Origin: a virus
IMG/VR virus record: IMGVR_UViG_3300028840_003688
Coordinates: 26,872 to 90,871 of that record
Length of the DNA stretch: 64,000 bases
Strand: one strand, 5' to 3'
Position 1 is the first letter of the stretch; every line of letters starts with the position of its first letter. This document shows, in pieces, positions 47,494 to 55,608 of this stretch. The translations under genes and the position numbers were made by a program. The notes beneath the pieces are model-generated. The model did not search any database and was not told where the DNA came from. It saw nothing but the letters and a program-made list of their open reading frames with translations.

Positions 47494-50007
47494 TTACTGG
47501 CTGATCACCACAAGCTTTCCGGCTTCCTGCCAGAGCGCCGTGATATACTTTCGGCCCGAGCGGGACTGAATGTTGGGAAGTCGGTCACCTGCATGTTCCG
47601 AGACAAGCTCGATGAGGCCTTCCGGTGTTATCTGCTGAAGGAGCTGAGCGGTCGTCTCCGGCCCAGCCTCTTCGACGAACTTTTCCGCGAACTTATCCGG
47701 GCCCACGAACCCAACACCGATGGCCAAGTCAAGCTGCTCGACGAAGCGAAGGATCGACTCCTGATCCATCTGGAAGCCTTGGCCGCCTGCCGACTCCGGC
47801 ATCGCGTCGTGCGGATCTTCCGCAGGCTCCTCCGGTGCCGCGAACGGGTCCTGCGCAGCCTCCATCGGAGGCGGCTCAGGCGCCGCCTGAACTGGGGGCT
47901 GAGGCGCTGGCTGAGGCGCAGCCGGTGATGAAGCCTGTTCTCGCGCCAGTTCCTCCGGCGTTTTTCTGATCTCAGGACCCATGACGAACGACGGCCCCGT
48001 CGAAACCGGCATCGGCGTGTCGTCATACACCGGAGGCGGCGTAGGTGCGTTCGGAGGCGCCACGTCCGGAGCCAAAGGCGCCGGCTCAGGCATCGGAGGG
48101 CCCTGGAACTTAAACGGCACCGGAGGGCCCTGCGAGGGGTCACTCGGCCCCTGGTCCCACGATGGCGGCGGGACAGGCTGTTGCGTCCGCTGGGCCACTG
48201 CTGGCCCCATCACAGCGGGCGCCATGGGCGGCGGAGCCGCCAGAAGCTGTTGCTGCTGCTGACGCCGTACCGCAGCGGCACGCTGCGCCTGGGCGGCGCG
48301 GGCAGCTGCGACCGCCTGCTGGTTCTGCTGACGGGCACCAATGACCGCCTCCATCATCTCAGGAGCCTTCTGAAGGGCGCTGGAAACACCGTCGACCAAC
48401 GACTCCTTCCAGTCCTTCTTCTCAGGCTTGCTCTCGAAGAGGCCGAGTGCTTCACCGATGGTCTTCGTCTCCTCAACCTGCTGCAAGAGGGGCTTGTTCG
48501 TGTGACGCATCAGTTCCTCACGGAGCGCAGCGGCTTCCGCCTGAGCTGCTGCTTCGGACTTCTGCGCCTCCTTGAGCTGCATGTTCAAGAAGCTCATCTG
48601 ATTGCTCGCCGTCTGCTCCGTGAAAACAGCCTTCGAGCTTTCCGTCGACCGAATCATCTCCAGATCGCGCTTGTTCTGGCGCTCCATCATCTGAAGGCGG
48701 CTCTCAAGCTCTCTGCGTGAAGCCTCTTCCCGACGGTTGTACTCGTCGCGAATCATCTGCTCACGGTCCCGATGCGCCTGCTCACGCCGGTTTGCCTCAT
48801 CCTGAAGCGCCTGCTCCCGACGGTTGGCGTCATCACGCAGCCGCTCACGCTCGCGTGCCTCGGCGTCACGAAGCTGAGCAAGCTCACGCTGGTGGCCCTC
48901 CGTCAAGGACTGAATCCGACGCCCGCTCTCTTGCTCGATGCGAGCCACGGTGGCCGCGTGCTCCTCGGCGATACGCTGCAGGTCAGAAGCATGTCGCTCC
49001 TTCAAGTCGCGGATCTGACGACTCTCTTCTTCCTTCCAGCGGTTCGACGCGTCAGCCTTCACCTGCAAAAGCTCGTCACGGAGCTGCTGGATGTGCTGAT
49101 CCTTACGCTCGATGATCCCGCGAGCGTTTTCGATCTCACGGCTGAGATTCTGAATCGTCTGCTGATGGACACTCGTAGTCACAGCCGACTGCTCACGATG
49201 CATCTTGCGAAGCTCGTCGATCGTGCTGTTGAGTATGGGCTGCTGGCTCTGCTGCTCGCGACGCTGGCGCTCTTCTTGCTGCCTGCGAATCGCATCCTCG
49301 CGCTGTTGAGCCTCGCGCCGCGCCTGATGTTCGAGTTCCATCCGGCGTAGTTCGATCGCCTGATCTTGCTGACTCTGTCTCATGCGACGTGGATCCCCGT
49401 AACCATTCTCATCTGCGCGAGCCAAAAGCTTCGGCGGACCGGGCACCTGAAGCCGGATCGTCTTCAGCGTGCGGTCTGAGCCATCGCCGCCACTCTTCCC
49501 CGGACCCCGGACACTGACCTCGTACGTGTGACCACCGAACTTCTCGGAGAACTCACGCATGCTGATCTGATGATGGAGGTCTTCCAAGAAGCCAGCCACG
49601 CGCTGGCCCTGGTAGCTCGCCGGATGCTTGCGCTCGACTCGGATGTAGAACTCACCGTTCCCAATGTTTGGCCAAGACGCGTAGAGGTCCTCCAACGTCT
49701 TGTGCTCACGCACACTCGGAAAGTCCTGCTCCTCGTGACGAGGCGTACGCTCCACCACCGGCTGAAAACTGGGGACCTGAGCGAAGCCCGAGGCCATGCC
49801 AGCGCCCATGCCGTAGGTAGGGTCAAACGACTGCTGCTGTTGAAAGCGACCATCATCCTGGCCAAGCTGCGCATGGAGCCTGTCTAGCTCCTCCATGGCA
49901 TCCTGCTCGATGTCTTCAGGAGCATCCTCTTCAGGAAGATCCTCCATCGCAGCAGGAGGGGGAGCGTCGACCCCTTCGTCCGAGAAGTCATTCTCTGTCA
50001 CATCCAT
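47494..50007 (-). CDS. large coiled-coil protein with DPF motif
   Basis: An 837-residue protein in three parts. Residues 1-190: acidic Pro-rich start then a compact strand domain (NGEFYIRVERKHPASYQG). Residues 200-470: a long Glu/Arg/Gln-rich coiled coil with imperfect heptad units (ANRREQALQDEANRREQAHR). Residues 540-730: Pro/Gln-rich linker containing DPFAAP at about 720. The last 90 residues form a globular helical domain (ESILRFVEQLDLAIGVGFVG). It could be a long scaffold, tape-measure-like or tether protein. It precedes the lysis-like and membrane genes in the transcript. Confidence 0.75.
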   Translation of the reverse strand: MDVTENDFSDEGVDAPPPAAMEDLPEEDAPEDIEQDAMEELDRLHAQLGQDDGRFQQQQSFDPTYGMGAGMASGFAQVPSFQPVVERTPRHEEQDFPSVREHKTLEDLYASWPNIGNGEFYIRVERKHPASYQGQRVAGFLEDLHHQISMREFSEKFGGHTYEVSVRGPGKSGGDGSDRTLKTIRLQVPGPPKLLARADENGYGDPRRMRQSQQDQAIELRRMELEHQARREAQQREDAIRRQQEERQRREQQSQQPILNSTIDELRKMHREQSAVTTSVHQQTIQNLSREIENARGIIERKDQHIQQLRDELLQVKADASNRWKEEESRQIRDLKERHASDLQRIAEEHAATVARIEQESGRRIQSLTEGHQRELAQLRDAEARERERLRDDANRREQALQDEANRREQAHRDREQMIRDEYNRREEASRRELESRLQMMERQNKRDLEMIRSTESSKAVFTEQTASNQMSFLNMQLKEAQKSEAAAQAEAAALREELMRHTNKPLLQQVEETKTIGEALGLFESKPEKKDWKESLVDGVSSALQKAPEMMEAVIGARQQNQQAVAAARAAQAQRAAAVRRQQQQQLLAAPPPMAPAVMGPAVAQRTQQPVPPPSWDQGPSDPSQGPPVPFKFQGPPMPEPAPLAPDVAPPNAPTPPPVYDDTPMPVSTGPSFVMGPEIRKTPEELAREQASSPAAPQPAPQPPVQAAPEPPPMEAAQDPFAAPEEPAEDPHDAMPESAGGQGFQMDQESILRFVEQLDLAIGVGFVGPDKFAEKFVEEAGPETTAQLLQQITPEGLIELVSEHAGDRLPNIQSRSGRKYITALWQEAGKLVVISQ

Positions 50008-50008
50008 C

Positions 50009-50590
50009 TCAGTTCACTCCCTGAGGCATTCGGATCTCAGAAGGATCTTCCTCCTCCTCTTCCTCTCCCTCTTCATCCTCCTCAGGAGTCATAACCGCAC
50101 CCTCGACGAGGGCCTTCGCTGCCGCACACTTCTCTTGAAGCTGCGTCAACGCTGCCGTAGCATCCTCGTCCGGAGCCTCGATCGGGAACGGACCCTGAAG
50201 GAGCTTCTGCGCGACGAACGCGCAGCCCTCGATGACATCTAGCAATGCCTGAGCATGATCCGGAAGGATCTGCGTGTCCCCACCGAACGTCTCCAACAAG
50301 TCGAGTCGTTCGTCCTGAAACCCCTCGTTCTCGGCGAACTTCTGGAACTCCCCCGCCGCCCAGCTCTGAACGGCAAGAAGGTGGTTTCTGATCCCAAGCA
50401 TCTGCTTGAGAGCATCCTCCAACAGGTCGAGATTCGTTCCGCCCACCTCTGCCTTCAATGAAGACACCGTCGGTTCTTTGATCCCTTGGATCCTCTTCTT
50501 CTCGACCTGAACCTCAGCCAAGAGGTTCGCCAAAGGGTCTTGCTTCTGCGCCGGAGCCGGCTGCTGCTGTTGCGGTGCCTGGTTCGCCAT
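50009..50590 (-). CDS. helical acidic-tailed protein
   Basis: A 193-residue protein: Gln/Pro-rich start (NQAPQQQQPAPAQKQDP), helical body, and a very acidic stretch (EEDEEGEEEEEEDPSE) near the C-terminus. The ATG at 50590 is chosen over a frame reaching back into the upstream gene. It lies one base before the large coiled-coil gene, so the two are probably co-expressed partners. Confidence 0.65.
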   Translation of the reverse strand: MANQAPQQQQPAPAQKQDPLANLLAEVQVEKKRIQGIKEPTVSSLKAEVGGTNLDLLEDALKQMLGIRNHLLAVQSWAAGEFQKFAENEGFQDERLDLLETFGGDTQILPDHAQALLDVIEGCAFVAQKLLQGPFPIEAPDEDATAALTQLQEKCAAAKALVEGAVMTPEEDEEGEEEEEEDPSEIRMPQGVN

Positions 50591-50594
50591 CTTC

Positions 50595-51392
50595 TCAGTC
50601 CTTCCGGTAGCCGTCGCCACCCACTCCAAACGCGGGGACCATCTCCTTGTCCGGTCGCGTTCTCAACTTGATGAGGTCTCTCTCGTCCTGCTTTTTCGTC
50701 GTCTCAGGACAAGGCGGGTCTCTCAGATCGCACTGGTAGATCCCTTGGTCGCGAAGCGACATGAACGCTCCACCGTTGCTGCGGCGCGCCGTGCACAGAC
50801 GGAACACCTCCTGATGCCCGAATTCGCCCTCAGGGATGCCCAAACGGCTGTTGAGCACTTGCCGCTTGAGGTACTTGCACTTCGGTCGCTTGGGGCGAAC
50901 GGCTATCAAGCTCGTTCCGTCCGAGACGGCGTAGTAGCCAAAGAGGCGCATAACGTCCTTCGGGGGGAACACCCGTCGTTCACGGTCTTGCCCGTTGTCG
51001 TGGTAGCGAGTCTTGTTGCCGAACTCCGAAGTGTAATTCTTGATCTCTTCAAGATGCAGCTCCACGTACTCACGCGCATCCTCCACGCACAGCTGCGTCT
51101 CGTACGTGAAAGGAACCGCGAACGAGTCCTGCAGATTGCCGTCCACCGGAACCGGCATCCCGTCATCAGGATGCATGCCCATCTGGATGGGCTCGACAGG
51201 AAAAGAGTCGTGAAACTCGTCCTCCGCAGAGAACTCCGAATCATGAGGCGTAGCCTCGTGATCTTGCTCCTGTGGAGTCTGTTCGGCCCGGTTCGGGCCG
51301 CACTCGCTCTCCTCAGGTCCAACTTCTTCGTCCGGACGCAAGCCGTCGAGAGCCTTCTCCGCCCGCTCCTTCTCTTCGTCGTCGAAGCTCAT
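50595..51392 (-). CDS. unknown protein, first gene of structural transcript
   Basis: A 265-residue protein with a long acidic N-terminal third, then a mixed domain with RRVFPPKDVMRLFGYYAVSD and a Cys-containing basic end (LCTARRSNGGAFMSLRDQG). It is the most upstream gene of the - strand block that ends at 17.6 kb. An ATG at 51392 is preceded by an AAGGAAGG sequence; a palindrome lies 36 bases upstream. No family recognised. Confidence 0.65.
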   Translation of the reverse strand: MSFDDEEKERAEKALDGLRPDEEVGPEESECGPNRAEQTPQEQDHEATPHDSEFSAEDEFHDSFPVEPIQMGMHPDDGMPVPVDGNLQDSFAVPFTYETQLCVEDAREYVELHLEEIKNYTSEFGNKTRYHDNGQDRERRVFPPKDVMRLFGYYAVSDGTSLIAVRPKRPKCKYLKRQVLNSRLGIPEGEFGHQEVFRLCTARRSNGGAFMSLRDQGIYQCDLRDPPCPETTKKQDERDLIKLRTRPDKEMVPAFGVGGDGYRKD

Positions 51393-51427
51393 GCTGCGAA
51401 GGAAGGTAACAGATGCGACGACAATCT

Positions 51428-51442
51428 GGTAGAACTTCTACC
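51428..51442. promoter_or_regulatory. palindromic site upstream of structural block
   Basis: GGTAGAA-C-TTCTACC is a perfect 7-bp inverted repeat, 36 bases upstream of the ATG at 51392 in the minus direction, where a promoter for the structural block is expected. It shares GTAGA/TCTAC arms with the palindromes at 21722 and 23762. Confidence 0.5.
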
Positions 51443-51485
51443 GAGGAAAGTGTACGCTGACTCACATACTCGGACAGAAGGCAAG

Positions 51486-51516
51486 AAAAAACCCGCCGAA
51501 GCTACCTAACGGCGGG
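51486..51516 (-). terminator. minus-direction terminator between modules
   Basis: On the - strand CCCGCCG (from 51516) pairs with CGGCGGG (to 51492) with an 11-base loop and is followed by TTTTTT. It would stop transcripts arriving from the replication genes before they enter the structural block. The 210-base gap 51393-51602 holds this, the palindrome at 51428 and no gene. Confidence 0.65.
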
Positions 51517-51602
51517 CTGCAGAAGCCTGCGGGCGGGCGAAAGGGGGAAGCCCTCGCTGCTCCTGCATGTCCGAAGCTAACACAGAGTGAAGGGGACGCA
51601 AA

Positions 51603-52742
51603 GTGCGCAAAGTCGTAGGCCACAATGTCATCGATGTCTGCTTCCCCAAGGCCAAGCTCAAGCCTTTCTGGAAGAAAGTTCAGAAAGAGACCGTCAGCGG
51701 CTGTTGGAACTGGCTCGGGGCAGAAAGGCCGTCAGGTCCTCCTGTCTACCGCGTCAACAGCGCCAAGTCGATCAACTGCCCCAGAATCGCATGGGTACTC
51801 GAAAATCGCACCCCTCTCCCTTCCTGGCATCGGCTCAAGCGGACCTGCAAAAACCGGATGTGTGTAAACCCACTACATTACACCCGAATTGAGACAGATT
51901 TGCGTCATCCGGACATCGGCAAGAAAAGGCCGAGACCTTGGGTGCTGCATCCTCCCGGAAAGACTACGATTCTTGCCTTGTCAGATGCGCTGCATCCAGA
52001 TAACGACGCCAGCAGCATACAATTTCAAGAGACAGCAGCACAAGTTCTAGAAGAAATTCAATCTTCTAACAAAGCAAAGCGGGAACTCATCACAAGCGTG
52101 CAGAAGCTCCTAAGTGGTCAAAAAATAAGGATGAGAGACCTTGAGTCCCAGGTCTCTGGACTGGCCGAGGCGGGCACCAGAATACTGAACATCGAAGGTG
52201 CGCTGAACATTTTCACTGAGATGATGGAGGCTCGGCAGAAAAGACAAGACGAAACAATCGTCAAGTCCATGAACGAGATAACAGACTCGATGAAGAGGCT
52301 GTCAGAAAGCAACAGCAACATCGCGGAAGCCCTGAGAGAAAACACCGCAGCCATCGTGCGCTCAGAGGCCAAGGTGGATGTTCTCGTCGGAGCGCTGAAC
52401 AAGCCTCTCGCGCCTGCGACCGAGATAGTGCCACAGCAGGAAGAGCAGACAGATACGGCAGCGCCTGACTCAAAACCAAACCCCCCCTTCCTCGAAAAGC
52501 TGGCTCACGTGTTCCAAGAGATCACTGGCACAAAAGTCTCAAACATGAACGACCTGCAAGAGGCCTTTCTGCTTATCTCAGCAAAAGAAGAAGACCCAGT
52601 CCCAGCTTTCTTCAGAGAAGTAGAGCGATATCATGAGCTTATCCAGTCATCTCCTGAATACGCAAGCGTTACGGGGTTCCTCGCGATGATTCAGAAACCC
52701 CTCAGAAGCGATGCCCGCCACCCTGCTCATCCCCCAGAATGA
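51603..52742 (+). CDS. HNH endonuclease fused to coiled coil
   Basis: A 379-residue protein. Residues 1-100 form an HNH-type nuclease domain: GCWNWLGAERPSGPP, then PRIAWVLEN, and the zinc/catalytic block WHRLKRTCKNRMCVNPLHYT, matching the common H.C.N..CVNP.HL signature. Residues 140-270 are a long coiled coil with regular hydrophobic repeats. The C-terminus is a small helical domain. Start GTG has an AAGGGG ribosome-binding sequence. It is the only + strand gene in the right half and has a more AT-rich look and different codon choices, so it is probably a recent insertion (homing-type or defence). Confidence 0.75.
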   Translation: MRKVVGHNVIDVCFPKAKLKPFWKKVQKETVSGCWNWLGAERPSGPPVYRVNSAKSINCPRIAWVLENRTPLPSWHRLKRTCKNRMCVNPLHYTRIETDLRHPDIGKKRPRPWVLHPPGKTTILALSDALHPDNDASSIQFQETAAQVLEEIQSSNKAKRELITSVQKLLSGQKIRMRDLESQVSGLAEAGTRILNIEGALNIFTEMMEARQKRQDETIVKSMNEITDSMKRLSESNSNIAEALRENTAAIVRSEAKVDVLVGALNKPLAPATEIVPQQEEQTDTAAPDSKPNPPFLEKLAHVFQEITGTKVSNMNDLQEAFLLISAKEEDPVPAFFREVERYHELIQSSPEYASVTGFLAMIQKPLRSDARHPAHPPE

Positions 52743-53211
52743 GCGTAGGTCCATGGCCATCATCTGTTGAGGCATCGTCAGGCGGGACAGGTATGCCCAT
52801 CGCTTCCAGGCGCGCTCGGATGGAGTCGTACGCCGTTCCGGCCGAAGTGCAGTAGGCGCTGCGAAGGAGCTGCCCCTTGAGCGCGAAGGGGGCTCCGGCG
52901 AGCAGCAAGTTCTGGATGATCAGGTCGTTCGTCTCCTGGTCATCGTCACGGAGCGCGCTCTGGACTGTCATCGCGATAGCGGTCTGCAGGTTGACCTGAA
53001 GCAACTCCGTGAACTCTGCAGCGTCAAGGCGGCGTTTCGAAGGGGTCGACTCGAAAAGGACCTTCCCCAGAGGTTTGCTCGGCTCGTTCACGTCCACCAC
53101 CTTCACCTTCCTTGCCTTCGCCGCCTCTGCCCTTCGCGCCTTCCGGTTCTTCGGCCATGACGCAGAGGGGGATGTGTCGACGGGCTTCTTCTTGTGCTTC
53201 TTCGGTCTCAT
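52702..53211 (-). CDS. basic-start helical protein, unknown
   Basis: A 169-residue protein with a highly basic N-terminus (MRPKKHKKKP and NRKARRAEAAKARKVKV), then a helical domain (LLQVNLQTAIAMTVQSALRD). The ATG at 53211 lies inside the preceding gene, giving a 188-base overlap in another frame. Its 3' end overlaps the HNH gene by 41 bases. Confidence 0.6.
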   Translation of the reverse strand: MRPKKHKKKPVDTSPSASWPKNRKARRAEAAKARKVKVVDVNEPSKPLGKVLFESTPSKRRLDAAEFTELLQVNLQTAIAMTVQSALRDDDQETNDLIIQNLLLAGAPFALKGQLLRSAYCTSAGTAYDSIRARLEAMGIPVPPDDASTDDGHGPTLILGDEQGGGHRF

Positions 53212-53464
53212 CTTCACTCCGAACTGGATCATCATCGAACGGGAAGGCCTCAGCGACCTCCCGCGCGATGCGTTCTCGGTCCTTCAGCGGTGCACGTTCA
53301 AGCTGCTCAGAGGAGACGAAGGACAAACTCTCCACCGAAGCACCGTCAAAAAGACGAGAGACGGCACTCGTGGCCGCCTCCCGCGCGTCGTACGCGTACT
53401 CGCCCTCGACCTCCACCTCGACGATGGCTTGAAAGCGAACGCGCCACATGGTCCTAGCTGCCAT
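53024..53464 (-). CDS. small protein with strand domain and acidic tail
   Basis: A 146-residue protein. The first 70 residues form a beta-alpha unit (MWRVRFQAIVEVEVEGEYAY). The second half is low-complexity Glu/Gly/Arg-rich and lies over the start of the next gene in a different frame. The N-terminal part is probably the functional domain. No named family. Confidence 0.55.
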   Translation of the reverse strand: MAARTMWRVRFQAIVEVEVEGEYAYDAREAATSAVSRLFDGASVESLSFVSSEQLERAPLKDRERIAREVAEAFPFDDDPVRSEDETEEAQEEARRHIPLCVMAEEPEGAKGRGGEGKEGEGGGRERAEQTSGEGPFRVDPFETPP

Positions 53465-53666
53465 CAGTCGCTCCCCCCCCTCGCCGCAGCTCCGCTAGCT
53501 CTTCCTTCACGCCCTGAAGCTCCGTCGCCAGCGCGAGGATGGCTGCGGAAGACGCGGCGCCACGGTCAGACGAGAGCAGGAAGGCTTCGAGAGTGTCCTG
53601 AGTCTCAGGACATAGCTCGTCAAATTGAACCGATACCATCTGCCTCGTGCTGAGCTTGTCACTCAT
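53454..53666 (-). CDS. small helical protein
   Basis: A 70-residue protein: a polar start (SDKLSTRQMVSVQFDEL) then a coiled-coil-like helix (ILALATELQGVKEELAELRR) and a Gly-rich tail. It overlaps both neighbours slightly. Unknown role. Confidence 0.6.
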   Translation of the reverse strand: MSDKLSTRQMVSVQFDELCPETQDTLEAFLLSSDRGAASSAAILALATELQGVKEELAELRRGGGATDGS

Positions 53667-54024
53667 CCTCCGGCGTCTCCTCCTCAGCAGAGTCCTCTTC
53701 CGGCTCCTCAGCCTCCTCCTCCTCTTCGCCCTCTTCTTCGGACTCCACCACGCGCTTCAGGAACACCTCGAAGCTCTCGCAGGAGCTGACCCAGTACCCC
53801 ACGAAGTCCAGGCCGTAGTCCTCCAGCTCCTGCTCCGCGATGAGAAGCTCTCCGGCGTAACTCACCATCCCTAGCGCCGCCGTCTCAGAGGCCTCAGCGG
53901 ACTCAAAAACCGCAAAAGACACCAGCGGGAGCTGTGTGTGACCGTCTTCGGTCGAAAAAACAGCGAACGTGCCCTGCGCAGGGGCACTCATGTTCGCCAG
54001 AACCATGTCGTCATCTTCACTCAT
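53659..54024 (-). CDS. small very acidic protein
   Basis: A 121-residue protein ending in a long Glu-rich stretch (residues 90-121). The N-terminal part is strand-rich (GTFAVFSTEDGHTQLPLVSF). Its charge is compatible with a DNA-mimic inhibitor, but that is only one possibility. The ATG at 54024 lies inside the end of the previous gene. Confidence 0.6.
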   Translation of the reverse strand: MSEDDDMVLANMSAPAQGTFAVFSTEDGHTQLPLVSFAVFESAEASETAALGMVSYAGELLIAEQELEDYGLDFVGYWVSSCESFEVFLKRVVESEEEGEEEEEAEEPEEDSAEEETPEDE

Positions 54025-54310
54025 CAGCGTCTCCTTCGTAGTAGTCGCCAAACGGACAGCGGTCGCACTTGCGATACACAGGGTCCCAGGCGACCTTTTC
54101 GCCACCCTCTTCGTCACCCTCCCGCCAGGCATGCTGCCCATCAATGGAGAGGGTAATCTTTCCACCTGAGCCCACATCATGAATCTTCAAGGCCCGACCC
54201 TTGAACTCGATCTCCACCTCATCACCCGATGGGTGGTCCAAGACCAGCGTCTTCCCCACCTGGTCGATGGAAACCTTCTTGTCATGGCGGGTGCGAAGCT
54301 TGATCTTCAT
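54017..54310 (-). CDS. small FHA-like strand protein with Cys pair
   Basis: A 97-residue protein rich in beta strands (MKIKLRTRHDKKVSIDQVGK; KGRALKIHDVGSGGKITLSI), with CDRC near the C-terminus. It starts cleanly after the upstream gene end. An FHA-like or small SH3-like barrel is possible but no diagnostic motif is present. Confidence 0.55.
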   Translation of the reverse strand: MKIKLRTRHDKKVSIDQVGKTLVLDHPSGDEVEIEFKGRALKIHDVGSGGKITLSIDGQHAWREGDEEGGEKVAWDPVYRKCDRCPFGDYYEGDADE

Positions 54311-54537
54311 CCCTCGCCCCCCTTCGATGTGAACATGTTCGCGAAGTCGAACGTCTTGTCGATCAACAGTTTGCACTGCTCACGCGACATACCAGCTCTC
54401 GCCGCAAACTGCGAGCCCATCGAGATGAGCCCCACACAAGCCGCCAAGTCGCCGTACTTGTCTGCCGCGTCCCAAACCTTGCGACCAAGGTCTGAGAGAA
54501 AGCCCTGGACGCTCTTATCTTCTTCTTCATCTGCCAT
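54307..54537 (-). CDS. small helical protein
   Basis: A 76-residue acidic-start helical protein (ADEEEDKSVQGFLSDLGRK). The ATG at 54537 overlaps the end of the preceding gene; an upstream ATG would extend it into that gene. Unknown. Confidence 0.6.
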   Translation of the reverse strand: MADEEEDKSVQGFLSDLGRKVWDAADKYGDLAACVGLISMGSQFAARAGMSREQCKLLIDKTFDFANMFTSKGGEG

Positions 54538-54709
54538 CTGTCTTCTCCAAAGGAACGACACCCAGGGTCGCTACATGCAACCAGAGCCTCTCCTCGAACG
54601 CGGCAATCTCACGAGATGCCTGCAGTCGCATCTGACCCTCGACAGTGAGGTCCACAGGACGGGCCGAGGGTATGAGGTACTTGCGGAGGTCACTGTAGGT
54701 AAAGATCAC
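54527..54709 (-). CDS. small helical protein
   Basis: A 60-residue protein (starts MIFTYSDLRKYLIPSARPVD). It overlaps its neighbours at both ends, as is usual here. Unknown. Confidence 0.55.
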   Translation of the reverse strand: MIFTYSDLRKYLIPSARPVDLTVEGQMRLQASREIAAFEERLWLHVATLGVVPLEKTDGR

Positions 54710-55083
54710 AATAAAGCCTTGGCTGCACTACGCGCCGTTTTGAATACCTCCGAGCACCCTTCGGCATCTGTCACGACCCAAGCCTCGCCATGCTTGTGAG
54801 CAAAGGGCGCGCCTTCTGAAGTGCACAAGTATTCGTTTCGCAACAAGAGCCGAGTGGCAGCCTCCACATCCCGATCATGCTCAGTCGCACTAGCGAGCCA
54901 CTTCAAGCACCTCGTCGCCATATCCGCCGCCTCACTGTTTCCGTAGAAATCGTCGACCTTCCAGTCCGGTCTTTGGGCGACGATGGCCCTCCATCTCTCA
55001 ACGAACCATTCCTCGATTATTCCAAGGTTCAACTCTGGGTCTGCTGGGGCACTCCACATGCCACCTTGATCCTCACCACTCAT
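54706..55083 (-). CDS. unknown protein
   Basis: A 125-residue, mostly helical protein with a central basic-acidic helix (ATEHDRDVEAATRLLLRNEY) and a strand end (GEAWVVTDAEG). Overlaps the upstream gene by four bases. No family recognised. Confidence 0.6.
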   Translation of the reverse strand: MSGEDQGGMWSAPADPELNLGIIEEWFVERWRAIVAQRPDWKVDDFYGNSEAADMATRCLKWLASATEHDRDVEAATRLLLRNEYLCTSEGAPFAHKHGEAWVVTDAEGCSEVFKTARSAAKALL

Positions 55084-55373
55084 GATGCTTCCCCCTCTGG
55101 AAAGGAGATCTTACGAAGCCGCTTCATCGTATTCGGATGCATCGCCACGGCATGAACGGGGTCGTCATCACCAGCTCGCTCGGTCAGACGAACGTATGTT
55201 CCGTCATCCAAGAGCTGCATCGGGACATCCGGCTTGAGCTTCGGATCAGCAAACACATTCACCGTTCCGACGCCCAGAATCTTCCATCGTTCCATCATCA
55301 GCGAACGGTTCCCAACAATCTGGAATGGCAAGAGCCCACGGCCACCGCTGCCCTCTAGCTCGTCTGAACTCAT
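55080..55373 (-). CDS. small strand-rich protein
   Basis: A 97-residue protein with strands such as LLPFQIVGNRSLMMERWKIL and GTYVRLTERAGDDDPVHAVA. The ATG at 55373 overlaps the previous stop codon. Unknown function; short phage early protein by context. Confidence 0.6.
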   Translation of the reverse strand: MSSDELEGSGGRGLLPFQIVGNRSLMMERWKILGVGTVNVFADPKLKPDVPMQLLDDGTYVRLTERAGDDDPVHAVAMHPNTMKRLRKISFPEGEAS

Positions 55374-55579
55374 CAGCCTCCCTCCGGCCAGTCTTCCTCC
55401 GGCACTTCGTCGTCTTCCACCCACTGGCCAGCCTCGTTAGTGACCATGTTTGGGAAGGGCCTGTCTCGTACGTCATCAGGCGCTTTCGGTTTCTTCTTTG
55501 AGCCAAAAATGCGGTCGTAGTTCTCCGCATACTGCCGCTCATCCGTCGGGCGCCGCTTGCTTCCCTTGCCGTTCATCAT
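55373..55579 (-). CDS. small charged protein
   Basis: A 68-residue protein (begins MMNGKGSKRRPTDERQYAEN) of a kind often seen as short phage leader genes; rich in Lys, Asp, Glu and Pro. The ATG at 55579 is chosen because AAAGGGGTGAGC precedes it; the upstream GTG is weaker. Behind it lies a GTAAC repeat at 55595-55608 like those at 42 and 8195. Confidence 0.6.
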   Translation of the reverse strand: MMNGKGSKRRPTDERQYAENYDRIFGSKKKPKAPDDVRDRPFPNMVTNEAGQWVEDDEVPEEDWPEGG

Positions 55580-55594
55580 GCTCACCCCTTTCGA

Positions 55595-55608
55595 GTTACG
55601 TATGTTAC
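55595..55608 (-). promoter_or_regulatory. GTAAC direct repeat before small gene run
   Basis: On the - strand GTAAC-ATAC-GTAAC is followed by TCGAAAGGGG and the ATG of the small gene. The 3' half and spacing match the + strand site at 8203-8217 (CGTAACTTGAAAGGG). It overlaps the stop codon of the nuclease gene. Confidence 0.35.
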
